Shown one piece after another: positions 1 to 8,862 of a DNA stretch of 35,719 nt (positions within the stretch are counted from its first letter, which is position 1; the number at the start of each line of letters is the position of its first letter). The notes beneath the pieces were generated by a model, which was given only the letters and a program-made list of their open reading frames with translations, searched no databases and had not been told where the DNA came from. The translations under genes and the position numbers were made by a program. Source of the stretch: Candidatus Venteria ishoeyi. GTDB lineage: Bacteria > Pseudomonadota > Gammaproteobacteria > Beggiatoales > Beggiatoaceae. The stretch is from contig NZ_JAUCGJ010000048.1 in NCBI RefSeq assembly GCF_030378065.1, positions 1 to 35,719 of the forward strand. Reading direction: 5' to 3'.

Positions 1-255
1 CTATATTAAAATACCCCTTTGGGGTGTTAGCGCTAAAACCCATATTTTAAGTTTTACCGTTAAACATTAGAGATAAATCTGTTCGCCTGAAAGGCGAAGG
101 TTTTAACCTTGTGCATGGAAAATAAACGTGTGACAATGAAGAGATAGTGTATGACACTATGATTCCTTTTTGTATCGCTTATCTTAGTTTAGCAAATCAC
201 TTTGCATTGTAAAGCTATCTTGTAAAAAAATATCTAATCTAAAAGCAATTCTGGC
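1..255. other. Intergenic region with small hairpins, no gene seen
   Basis: No convincing coding region is visible. The stretch holds several short perfect inverted repeats: ACCCC/GGGGT around 12-25; TTCGCCT/AGGCGAA at 82-98 with loop GAA, running into the palindrome AAGGTTTTAACCTT (97-110); and ATAGTGT/ACACTAT at 144-160 with loop ATG, followed a few bases on by a short T run. The first, read on the minus strand, is followed by TTTT and could be a weak terminator for the gene ending at 256. The last could terminate a plus-strand gene left of the window. None is strong enough to call. Confidence 0.4.
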
Positions 256-918
256 TTAAACCAGTAATATAAAAAATAACAATAAACCCGTACTGAAAAA
301 AATACTGTAAGTTAACAGACTTAGCGCCTGCTGGCGATATAAACGCTGTTGCACCCAGAAACCAATAATACTGACCAATAATAACCAAACAACCGTCATT
401 ATCCAGGCAAACTGCCCGGCTTCTCCAAAAGCACTCCAGAAATCACCACGATAACCCAGCAACCAGGGCAGCAGTTCGTTCATGATTTCCATATTGGGAA
501 CCACATACAACCATATAAACAAGGTAGAGGCCAGCCAAAAGGCATAAGGCTTGCGGCGCAGGCTGGTGATTGCGGCGAATAACATTAAGCCCAGCATCAA
601 AATATAAGGTGCGCTGGCAATTAAAAAGTCTGAATAAACCTGATCTTCCAGAAATTCATAGCTGATATAGCCCCATAACCATTCCCATTGCGCAAACTCA
701 TTGCGAGCATAAGTAGGCATCCAGATAAACTGAATAATTTTACCCCCTTGAAACCAGACCATAACAGCATGTGCTGCTTCATGAATAATGGTGAATAATA
801 TGCTGCCCGGTAACAATAACAACATATGCAGGCGATGTTGATAGACATATATTATCAGCTCATCAAGCAACAGGGCTAAGGGGTGTGCTTCCAGGGTATT
901 TGCAAGTGGTTCAGACAT
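256..918 (-). CDS. M50-like integral membrane metallopeptidase
   Basis: This 220-residue, very hydrophobic protein has an HEAAH zinc-binding motif at about residues 46-50 inside its first membrane segment. Four further predicted segments lie near 97-118, 126-143, 170-190 and 200-219. A metallopeptidase motif buried in a membrane helix is the hallmark of the M50 (site-2-protease-like) group, and the motif around residues 97-105 (LIASAPYIL) resembles the second core segment of such proteins. I do not see an obvious third zinc ligand of the NPDG type, so activity is uncertain and the protein may be a distant or degenerate member. It stands alone, with a MITE-like element between it and trkH, and no strong ribosome binding site precedes the ATG at 918. 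Substrate unknown. Confidence 0.6.
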   Translation of the reverse strand: MSEPLANTLEAHPLALLLDELIIYVYQHRLHMLLLLPGSILFTIIHEAAHAVMVWFQGGKIIQFIWMPTYARNEFAQWEWLWGYISYEFLEDQVYSDFLIASAPYILMLGLMLFAAITSLRRKPYAFWLASTLFIWLYVVPNMEIMNELLPWLLGYRGDFWSAFGEAGQFAWIMTVVWLLLVSIIGFWVQQRLYRQQALSLLTYSIFFSTGLLLFFILLV

Positions 919-993
919 ATAGATTTTCAGGTAAATAATTTCTTGGTAGTGATAATATTTGGTATGTTAACAGTACACAATTTGGAAATTTAG

Positions 994-1109
994 GAGTGAG
1001 GATAAAATAAATACAGAAACTGGGTGCAGGTTCAAAGCATGAAAACCGGCACATAGTGAGCTATGTAACGGTTTTCGGAACGCAGAAAATGGAGAAAAAG
1101 GCCAGCCAA
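994..1109 (+). mobile_element. MITE-like element, copy 1 (right end unclear)
   Basis: This copy begins GAGTGAGGATAAAATAAA, the same left end as the copies at 4009 and 35598, and is preceded by TTTAG. Similarity to the 4009 copy runs to about 1109 (GGAGAAAAAGGCCAGCCAA) and then fades before the trkH stop codon at 1141, so the right terminus cannot be fixed. It has a central hairpin GAAAACCG (1041-1048) / CGGTTTTC (1069-1076) with an inner CATAG/CTATG stem. Compared with the other copies it lacks about 13 bp just left of the hairpin. It carries no coding sequence. Confidence 0.7.
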
Positions 1110-1140
1110 AAAGAAGCTTTTGCGTAACACCCGTTATAAG

Positions 1141-2658
1141 CTATTTGCGCCAAAATGCAATATGCAATACCACTAATAAGGTCAAAATTTCCAGACGACC
1201 CAGCAACATAGAGAAACTACCCACCCATAGACCTGCCGCTGAAACTTCTGAAAAGGTTGCAGTCACTTTTCCCAGTGCAGGCCCTATGGTATTGATACAT
1301 GCAGCGACCGCAGCAAATGCGTCCACTGGCGTTAAACGGGTATCAGCAGCCATCATCAGCAGCGAAAGAAGCAAAAAACTTGCCATATATAAAAAAGTAA
1401 AACCCAATACCGCAGGCCCCACCCGCTCAGGTACGGCGCGTTTGCCAAGGCGCACCGGCAGCACGGCATTAGGGTGGATCAGACGCAAAATTTCACGCAT
1501 CCCCTGCTTATACAGCAAAATAATCCGGGTGATCTTAAAGCCCCCTGCCGTTGAACCAATACAGCCACCGATAAAACCACTGCCAAATACCAGCACCGGG
1601 AGAAATAAAGGCCATTGGCTGTAATCCTGGGTGCTGAAACCCGTGGTACTCATCAACGAAACAACATGAAAACTGGCATAACGAAAAGCGGTTAAGAAAG
1701 ACAGGGTAGGTGGATTAGCGGTGATGTCCGTGCCATTTTTTATGGTGGGAAAAGTTGCTAAAATAACGGTTGTCACGATAATCAGCGTCAGCAAAATATA
1801 CACAAAAACCCGTGCCTGCAAATCCTGCCATAGGTAATTAAAGCGCCGCTTGTACCAGATATTAAAATAAATGGTGAAATTCAAGCTGCCCAGAATCATA
1901 AAAATGATCGCCACCGTCTCCACCAGGGCGGAATCAAAATAGCCCAGGCTTTTATCATGGGTGGAAAAACCACTGGTGGAAACTGTGGTAAAACTGTGGG
2001 CAATCGCCTCAAACCAGTCCATTTTTTCATGAGAGAAATAAAATGCAATGGCGCATAAGGCGGTCAGCCCAAAATAAACCCCCATCATCAACTTTGCCGT
2101 ACTGGCAAGCCGTGGCGTTAGCTTTTCATCACGCATAGGCCCTGGTGCTTCAGCGCGTTGTAACTGATAGCCGCCCAAACCCAGCATGGGTAAAATCGCA
2201 ATGGCTAAGACGATAATCCCCATGCCACCAAGAAATTGTAGTTGCTGGCGATAATATAAAATTGCCCTGGGCAATTGATCCAGCTTGGTTAAGGTGGTGG
2301 CACCGGTTGTGGTAAAGCCTGATACCGCTTCAAACACCGCTTTTGACACTGTAATATCGGCGATATTAGGAATGCCCTTAATCGCCAGCCAGAATGGCAG
2401 GGCGCTGACCAGACTCAACACAAACCAGAACAGCACCGTTACCATAAACCCGTCACGCGCTTGCAGACTCGACAGGGGGCGGGTATTGAGTTTCCATAAC
2501 AGGAAACCGGATAGTGACATCAAAGCAAAGGTTATATGAAATGCCCGTAGTGATTTGATATCGTATTCATGAAGTGCAAATAGTATGGGCGGTATCAGCG
2601 TAAAACTGAACAGACCTAATAAAATCCCGGTTAAACGCAGTGCCAGAGTGAGTTGCAT
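1141..2658 (-). CDS. trkH: Trk-type potassium uptake protein TrkH
   Basis: The 505-residue polytopic membrane protein matches the TrkH/KtrB potassium transporter family in length and pattern. The four filter-loop segments are visible in order: SGFTTTGATTL, TVSTSGFST, MSTTGFSTQD and CINTIGPALG, each containing the TTG/STSG/STTG/TIG filter core. TrkH forms the ion-conducting subunit in the inner membrane and normally needs the NAD-binding TrkA protein, which is not in this window. The gene starts 6 bp after the ccmA stop on the same strand, so the two are probably co-transcribed. No Shine-Dalgarno sequence is obvious before the ATG at 2658, which fits translation coupled to ccmA. The C-terminus ends normally next to MITE copy 1. 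Confidence 0.93.
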   Translation of the reverse strand: MQLTLALRLTGILLGLFSFTLIPPILFALHEYDIKSLRAFHITFALMSLSGFLLWKLNTRPLSSLQARDGFMVTVLFWFVLSLVSALPFWLAIKGIPNIADITVSKAVFEAVSGFTTTGATTLTKLDQLPRAILYYRQQLQFLGGMGIIVLAIAILPMLGLGGYQLQRAEAPGPMRDEKLTPRLASTAKLMMGVYFGLTALCAIAFYFSHEKMDWFEAIAHSFTTVSTSGFSTHDKSLGYFDSALVETVAIIFMILGSLNFTIYFNIWYKRRFNYLWQDLQARVFVYILLTLIIVTTVILATFPTIKNGTDITANPPTLSFLTAFRYASFHVVSLMSTTGFSTQDYSQWPLFLPVLVFGSGFIGGCIGSTAGGFKITRIILLYKQGMREILRLIHPNAVLPVRLGKRAVPERVGPAVLGFTFLYMASFLLLSLLMMAADTRLTPVDAFAAVAACINTIGPALGKVTATFSEVSAAGLWVGSFSMLLGRLEILTLLVVLHIAFWRK

Positions 2659-2664
2659 GGCTTT

Positions 2665-3294
2665 TTAATCGTGCAGACAGACTTGTTTCAGATGTGGATT
2701 TTTCAGCGGGTGATGTGAGGTTAAGACGGCAATGCCCCCTTGTTCGGAATGCTGATGTAATTGTTCCTCAACCCAATGAATGCCTTTTTTATCCAGTGAA
2801 GTAAAAGGCTCATCCAATATCCACAATGCAGCCTGTCGGGTCAGCAAGCGCGCCAGCCCAACACGGCGTCGTTGCCCGGCAGATAAGGTGCGGGAGGGTA
2901 CATCTTCAAAACCGCGCAAACCAACCTGCTCCAAAGCATCATCTAATGTGATGTCAGTTGCGCTGCCGTGCATGGCACGACTCACCCGCAGATTTTCATA
3001 AGGGGTTAAATCGCCTTTAACCCCATGCTTGTGACCAACATAATTCAGCACTGCATTATATTCCAGGCGGTTGTCTTCTATGGATTCACCCTGCCAACAC
3101 ACCCGCCCCTCACTGGGCAATGCCAAACCACAAAGTATGCGTAATAAACTGGTTTTACCGCTACCATTATGACCTTCAATCTGCAACAATTCTCCTGGAT
3201 TCAGCGACAGTTCCAGATTTTCAAACAAAACCCGATCATCACGAATGCAACTCAATCCATGCGTGCTGAGTCCGCGTTCTTCTATTATTTCCAT
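2665..3294 (-). CDS. ccmA: Haem exporter ATP-binding protein CcmA (lone copy)
   Basis: The 209-residue ABC ATPase has Walker A GHNGSGKTS near residues 42-50, the signature LSAGQRRR near 137-144, Walker B ALWILDEP near 155-162 and a switch histidine in TSHHPL. Short length, the NYVGHKHGVKGDLTPYENL segment and the lack of a C-terminal extension are typical of CcmA, which with CcmB/CcmC/CcmD releases haem-loaded CcmE during cytochrome c maturation. ccmB and the rest of the system are not adjacent: the next gene downstream is trkH and the upstream neighbour is divergent. It could instead serve another small exporter, but CcmA is the best family match. Confidence 0.85.
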   Translation of the reverse strand: MEIIEERGLSTHGLSCIRDDRVLFENLELSLNPGELLQIEGHNGSGKTSLLRILCGLALPSEGRVCWQGESIEDNRLEYNAVLNYVGHKHGVKGDLTPYENLRVSRAMHGSATDITLDDALEQVGLRGFEDVPSRTLSAGQRRRVGLARLLTRQAALWILDEPFTSLDKKGIHWVEEQLHQHSEQGGIAVLTSHHPLKNPHLKQVCLHD

Positions 3295-4003
3295 GCGACA
3301 GCCTTTTGAATTTTCACCACGAAACCGCGCACTCTAGCATAAAGCGTGTGGTTTTGCTGTCATGATTTGGACAATATTTATGAGTTTTGATTTCTCAACA
3401 CCAATGAAACAGGCCGCAGGCAAACTGGAAGCCGTGATTTTACGCTGGCTTAAATTATTGCTGGTGTTGCTGTGGCTTGCCAGTTTAATCAGTTATTCTG
3501 CCCGTTTTCCTGCTTCTGAACCGCTGCTGCAACATTACAGGGCGGAATTGTTTACCCATTTTACGGGTGTTTATTTTGCTTTAGGCATGATGCTTCTTGC
3601 TGGCTTGCTGGCCTTAAGACAAGGTTTCTGGGTTATTGCCGCTTTTGCGCTGGTGTTATTAAATGCGTTGGCAGTGCTGCCCTGGTACAGTCCAATGTCA
3701 AACCAACCGACAACTATCGCCAGCCAGCAGCAAAACATACGTTTATTACAGGCCAACCTGCTAAGCCAGAATACCGCGCATGACAAACTACTCAATCTGA
3801 TTACGGAAAAACAGCCGGATATTATCGTTTTGCAGGAAGTCAGCAACCATTGGCAACAAGCTTTGGCTGCTTTGCATCCTGTCTATCCCTGGTTCAAGGT
3901 GATTGCGCGTGAAGATAATTTTGGTATTGCTGTATTTAGTAAACTTCCCCTGGAGTCCGTGACAGAAGTGCAACTGGGCGCACTACAACAACAAGACTAT
4001 GCG

Positions 4004-4008
4004 CTAAG
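4004..4008. repeat. Target-site duplication CTAAG, left copy
   Basis: CTAAG directly precedes the element beginning GAGTGAGG and is repeated exactly at 4165-4169 after its other end. Collapsing the two copies restores the host reading frame, which supports a 5-bp duplication made at insertion. Confidence 0.85.
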
Positions 4009-4164
4009 GAGTGAGGATAAAATAAATACAGAAACTGGGCGCAGGATTTTTATTCATTTTCAAGGCGTGAAAACAGGCGCATAGCAAGCTATGTAACTGT
4101 TTTCGGAACGCAGAAAATGGAGAAAAAGACCAGCCAAGTTGCTGAAGTTATAAAATTCTCGCTC
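4009..4164 (+). mobile_element. MITE-like element, copy 2 (complete, 156 bp)
   Basis: The ends are imperfect inverted repeats: GAGTGAGGATAAAAT at the left, and GAGCGAGAATTTTAT as the reverse complement of the right end. The element has no open frame of its own and is flanked by the 5-bp duplication CTAAG. Its middle folds into a long hairpin: GAAAACAG (4069-4076) pairs with CTGTTTTC (4097-4104), with an inner CATAGC/GCTATG stem. Relatives lie at 994 and 35598. Size, terminal repeats, target duplication and lack of coding sequence fit a non-autonomous transposon mobilised in trans. Its ends do not match those of the IS at 34161. Confidence 0.85.
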
Positions 4165-4169
4165 CTAAG
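4165..4169. repeat. Target-site duplication CTAAG, right copy
   Basis: This is the second copy of the 5-bp duplication flanking the 156-bp element; it reads on in frame into the C-terminal half of the split EEP gene. Confidence 0.85.
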
Positions 4170-4751
4170 CACACCTGCGCTTTCCATGTCGGTTAAGCCG
4201 CAGTCACAAAGCTTTCAACTCTTAGTTGTACACCCCGTGCCACCAATTAATCTGGAAATGGCGGCATTACGCGATCAACAGTTGCAGGAAATTGCCTGGA
4301 TTGTGCAGCACTGGCAAACACCCGGTATGGTACTGGGCGATCTCAATACTGCATTATGGTCGCCAGCGTATCTGACCTTAGAGCAGGAAACGGGGCTGTA
4401 CAATGCGCGTCAGGGCTTTGGCATTTTACCCAGTTGGCCCGCACCGTTCTTACCGCTGGGTATTCCTCTGGATCATTGTTTGTTAAGTCCCACGTTTACA
4501 GTGCAGAATATTGCACTGATGCCATCGATAGCTTCGGATCATCAGCCATTGTGGATTGAAGTCGGGTTAGGCAGGCAAACTAAATAGAACCACAAATGAG
4601 GCTTTAGCCCCAATCATTCTCAATTTCATTCATCACTATTAAACTGCCGGTTATACTCCATACTGATTTTTTGCTTAGTCTGGATAAAACTAGACTTCAA
4701 ATCCAAACAATGGAGGCGTAACATAGGTTAATACATTAAAACTTGTGGATA

Positions 4752-6209
4752 ATGATGAAAAATGAAGCAGCCCACACATTTATTGCAGATATCCTGGTTG
4801 TCGACGACATCCGTGAAAACCTGCGTTTGTTATCAAAAATGCTTGTTGCACAAGGCTACCATGTCCGGCCTGTTTCTAGCGGAGCGCGTGCAATTTCCGC
4901 CATTCAGGATCAATACCCCGATCTGATTCTGCTAGACATCATCATGCCCGGGATGGACGGCTATGAAGTTTGTCAGCAGTTACAAGCCGATGAAAGCACC
5001 CGTGATATTCCAATTATTTTCATCAGCGCCTTGAATGAGACTTTTGATAAGGTAAAGGCATTTGCCGTTGGTGGGCGCGATTATATTAGTAAACCATTTA
5101 ATGAAAAAGAGGTGATGGCGCGCGTCAAAACGCATCTTAGCCTCCATTTCACCCAACAGTCTCTTAAAACCGAAATAGCCGAACGCAAAAGAGTTGAGCA
5201 TACCTTGCGGCAATACAATCAGGATTTAGCGCTGGTGAACCGGATGGGGCAAGCCTTGCAAGCCTGTCAGGTAGAGCAGGACACTTATGAGGTGATTACA
5301 GATACCTGCATGCAATTGTTTCCTGGCAGTTCAGGTCAGCTTTTGATAAGCAGGCAAAGTGATACTGAATTAGAGTCCGTAGCACACTGGGGCGATGCTT
5401 CAGCAGCCTTGCAGCCAATCCACGCGGCTGATTTTGTCTATCCAGATACGCCCCATGCTGTTGTATACCCTGATGCCGGTCAGACTATTTCACAGTTTGG
5501 CTATTCTCAACAGGCGCAGCGGTTCTACGTACCGGTCACTTCACAAAATAAGCTTTTAGCTGTCCTGAGCATTGCCTTAGAGCATGAGGAAGCGGAAAAT
5601 TTGGCAGATGATTTGCAGCATAGCATCAAGTCCAAACACCTGTTGATTATAGAAATGACTGAACATTATGCGCTGGCACTGGTCAATTTGCGTTTGCGTG
5701 AAATGCTGCGGATAGAATCTATCCATGATCCCTTAACCGGGCTGTATAACCGCCGTCACATGGAAGCCTCGCTGGAACGGGAAATACACCGTGCTCAGCG
5801 GCATCAGAAACCTGTTGCTATTCTCATGCTGGATATCGATCATTTTAAAATTTTTAATGATACTTATGGACATAAAGCGGGGGATGCGGTGCTGAAGGAA
5901 GTGGGGGAACTTCTGAACGCCAGTTGCCGGGGGGAAGATATTGCCTGTCGTTATGGTGGCGAAGAATTTCTTCTAATTCTGCCGAATGCAACGCTGGAAA
6001 ATACGCTAAAACGTGCTGAGAGGCTTTTGCAGACGGTGCGCCAGCATCATGTCAGCTACCAGAAAAAAAACCTTGCCGTCACGGCCTCTATGGGGATGGC
6101 GGCCTATCCTGAACACGGGAGCGACATTCAGGAGCTTGTCGGTGCTGCGGATGCCGCGCTGTATCGGGCAAAAGAACAGGGACGGGATCAAGTTGTACTG
6201 GCAGTTTAA
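4752..6209 (+). CDS. Response regulator diguanylate cyclase (REC-GAF-like-GGDEF)
   Basis: The order is an N-terminal receiver domain (ILVVDD, phospho-acceptor Asp62 in LILLDIIMPGMDG, conserved Lys in ISKPF), a coiled segment, a GAF-like region at about 140-300, and a C-terminal GGDEF domain. The active-site loop is GGEEF at about 402-406, and an RxxD inhibitory site (RGED, 393-396) sits exactly five residues before it. The enzyme should therefore make c-di-GMP from two GTP and be product-inhibited. A TTG at 4743 is in frame, but the tandem ATGs at 4752 and 4755 are more likely starts. No strong Shine-Dalgarno is close. It is a single-gene unit with no kinase beside it; the kinase cassette at 29879 or the kinase at 16633 could phosphorylate it (inference). 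Confidence 0.93.
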   Translation: MMKNEAAHTFIADILVVDDIRENLRLLSKMLVAQGYHVRPVSSGARAISAIQDQYPDLILLDIIMPGMDGYEVCQQLQADESTRDIPIIFISALNETFDKVKAFAVGGRDYISKPFNEKEVMARVKTHLSLHFTQQSLKTEIAERKRVEHTLRQYNQDLALVNRMGQALQACQVEQDTYEVITDTCMQLFPGSSGQLLISRQSDTELESVAHWGDASAALQPIHAADFVYPDTPHAVVYPDAGQTISQFGYSQQAQRFYVPVTSQNKLLAVLSIALEHEEAENLADDLQHSIKSKHLLIIEMTEHYALALVNLRLREMLRIESIHDPLTGLYNRRHMEASLEREIHRAQRHQKPVAILMLDIDHFKIFNDTYGHKAGDAVLKEVGELLNASCRGEDIACRYGGEEFLLILPNATLENTLKRAERLLQTVRQHHVSYQKKNLAVTASMGMAAYPEHGSDIQELVGAADAALYRAKEQGRDQVVLAV

Positions 6210-6271
6210 GCGCAAAATTCTTACGTTGAACTCAGAGCCTATACGAAATGTGGAAATCGTAGCGAATGGGA

Positions 6272-8862
6272 GCAGAAATAAAAATGCGTTTTTGGTGCTG
6301 GATAGGATTATTAAATTGCTTACCATTAATTGCACATGGCGAGATTGTTAGTGATGGTACGCTGGGGGCAGTCCAATCCTTATCCGGGCCGGACTTTCAC
6401 GTCGGTGCGGAACTAGGGCAGCAGGCCGGTAATAACCTCTTTCACAGCTTTTCCACATTTAATCTCCATCTTGGTGAATCAGCGACCTTTTCCGGGCCTG
6501 ATGCGATTGCAAATGTCATCACCCGCGTTACCGGGGGAAAAGCCTCTCAACTCAATGGTGTGCTACGCGCTACCATGCCAAATGCCGAAGTCTATTTTCT
6601 CAATCCATACGGTATTTTGTTCGGATCTGAATTTACCCTGGATGTGCCAGGCAGCTTTCACGCTTCCACTGCGGATTATCTGCGCCTGGGTGAAAAGGCT
6701 TATTTTTATACCGATACGCAGCAGGTTTCTCAGTTCCACAGTGATCCCCCGCAAGCCTTCGGTTTTTTAGACAAACCGGTGGCCGGTATCAGTGTGAAAG
6801 GACGTGGAGAAATTACTGTTGATGATTTGACGACAAATTTATCGGCATCGTCAACTAATGAATTAAGAATATTAAATGAACCCACTCAAACCGGATTGCA
6901 TCTCAAAGCGGGTGGCACGCTGTCTTTAATTGGCGGTGATTTAAGTATCAGCCAAGGCACTTATCTGCCGGAGTATGAGGTTTCCCCCAATGGCAGTATT
7001 ATCACAGGCACTACCTATGTGCCGCTGTTGTCGGCAGAAGCGGGACGTATCCATCTTGTTGCCGTGGCAGGCGCAGGCGAAGTGGTAATTGGTGAAGCAC
7101 AAAATCCCAAAGTGACTGAATTGGGTAATATTCAGCTTAGCGGTAAAAGCTTCTTGAGCACCAGTGGTGAGAGTGGTGGGACAATTCTGCTACGTGCCGG
7201 GGAGATTGAAATACTTGACAGCAAATTGAATACCAGCAATTTTGGCAATAAAGACAGTGATGGCGGTCTGGATATTCACGCTGAGAATATTTACCTGAGT
7301 GAAGATACTCATTTGGAAGCCGTTGCGCACAGCACAGGTAAAGGCGGTGATATCCACTTGCATGCCGGGGAACTTTTACAACTCAGTGACAAAAACGGGC
7401 CTACAGACATGACCACTATCTCAGTCCAGACCTTTGGGCAGGGAACGGGGGGAACGCTCTCAGTTACAGCTAAAAATATAGAAATTTTGGGTAATTCACT
7501 GATTGCCAATCAGAGTCAGGGAGAAGGCGACAGCGGTGATCTGATTATACAGGCGGAACGGATTGCTTTGTTGGGAGACAATGATTTTGCAACAAATAAC
7601 GCTAAAGGGATTAATGGGGGACTCGGGAAAACGGCACAGGACGCGCACGGCGGCGATATCGTGATCGAAACCGGGGATTTGATCTTAACGCAAGGTATGG
7701 TGATTCGTCAGGCCGTGGTGGGGCAAGGTGAGCCGGGAAAACTGAAAATTCTTGCCAGTAGTACGGTGACAGTTAAAGGCGCGGACTCCAGCAAAGGTTT
7801 CAGCAGTGCTATTGTGGCGGATTCCGTATCAGCTGCCGAGGTTGATGAATCGGGTACGCCCATTAAGGGTTCATCTGCCGGTAAAGCAGGGAATATTGAT
7901 TTGCATGTACATCATTTAGTGTTGGAAGACGGTGGACGCATCGCAGCCAATTCCACTTCTCCAGGTGCTATTGGCAGCAGTGCTGGCGCGGGTGAAGTTC
8001 ATGTTCAGGCTGAACACATCGAAATTCGCGGCGTCAATCCTTATGGCAGAAACAATGACGGCTTTGGCTCCGGTATTTACTCACAAAGCTTTGGCGAAAC
8101 GGCGGGGGATGGAGGCACCATTACCATTAACACGCAAACACTTACTCTGGAAGACGGTGGCGTTATTCACAGTGGCACCAACAACGCATCCAATGCCGGT
8201 GACTTGCATATCACGGTAGGCGGCATTGCCCGTTTCAGTGGAGACTCTGCGGATATTGCCTTATTGGAAGCAGGTCAGAGCCAGAGTCATTACCAGCATA
8301 ATCCCAGTTATTCCGGGGCCGATGAGGCAAATTTCTCCAGCAGTGGTTTACGCTCCAGTTCACAAAGCCAGTTGGAAAGCGGGGGGGAAGGCGGCATTAT
8401 TGAACTCAGTGCAGGGCAATTAATACTAGAAAAGGGTGCGGGTGTGAGCAGCCAAAGTAATGGCGGCGGTTTGGCGGGAAATATTCAAATGGCTATTCAA
8501 GGTGCAGTGCAACTTAGCAATGCCGTTATTTCCACGGAATCCGCCAGCAGTGGTGGTGGACAAATTGATATCACCGCAGATGGACTCATCCATTTACGTG
8601 CTGCAAAAATCACCACCAGCGTACGTGGTGGCAAGGAAAATGGTGGCAATATCAATTTAAGCAATATTGCTGCACCACTGGTCTTGGATCGCAGTCAAAT
8701 TATCGCCCGCACCGATGCCGGACGCGGCGGAGATATTGATCTCCGCACCCGTGCTTTACTTCAGTCAACAGGTACGATAGTGGATGCAAGCTCGCATCTG
8801 GGCATTGATGGTACGGTGGAAACCCGCGAACTGGAACATGATGCCAGTGACAGTGTTTTTAT
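6272..8862 (+). repeat. 2.6-kb near-identical repeat, copy A
   Basis: This block matches 11339-13929 at a constant offset of 5067 bp with no insertion or deletion. By eye I count about fifteen substitutions over the first 2.4 kb, then a much higher density from about 8680 onward. Identity begins only about 12 bp before the ATG at 6284, so the promoters differ, and it ends where the two proteins take different C-terminal paths. Confidence 0.93.

Larger units (their letters stand above)
3362..4587 (+). pseudogene. Membrane-anchored endonuclease/exonuclease/phosphatase family gene, split by a MITE
   Basis: The N-terminal part (3362-4084) has about three membrane segments in residues 24-115. The start of an EEP fold follows, with IRLLQANLL and the metal-binding glutamate in IIVLQEV. 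The C-terminal part supplies GDLNTALWS, DHCLLSP and the catalytic SDHQPL. Between them sits a 156-bp element (4009-4164) flanked by direct repeats CTAAG. The first half reads into the element and stops at 4082-4084. Removing the element plus one CTAAG (161 bp) joins the halves in frame as ...QQDYA-LSTPALS..., giving a product of about 354 residues, the usual length for membrane EEP proteins. The family contains phosphodiesterases acting on nucleic acids or lipids; the substrate here is unknown. As it stands the gene is broken, though a separate C-terminal product from 4117 cannot be excluded. Confidence 0.88.

Noticed and set aside
1145-1624. Plus-strand frame of 159 codons opposite trkH
   Set aside because: It is basic and low in recognisable motifs, and trkH on the other strand is certain; it is a shadow frame.
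4743-4751. TTG start for the diguanylate cyclase
   Set aside because: Two ATG codons follow at once and the extra three residues add nothing recognisable.
6266-6283. Earlier ATG for the FHA-CHAT gene
   Set aside because: The paralogue shares sequence only from the ATG of MRFWCW, which also begins the signal peptide.
8300-8660. Short plus-strand frames inside the exoprotein repeats
   Set aside because: They recur at the same offset in both paralogues only because the DNA is duplicated; they are shadows of the main frame.
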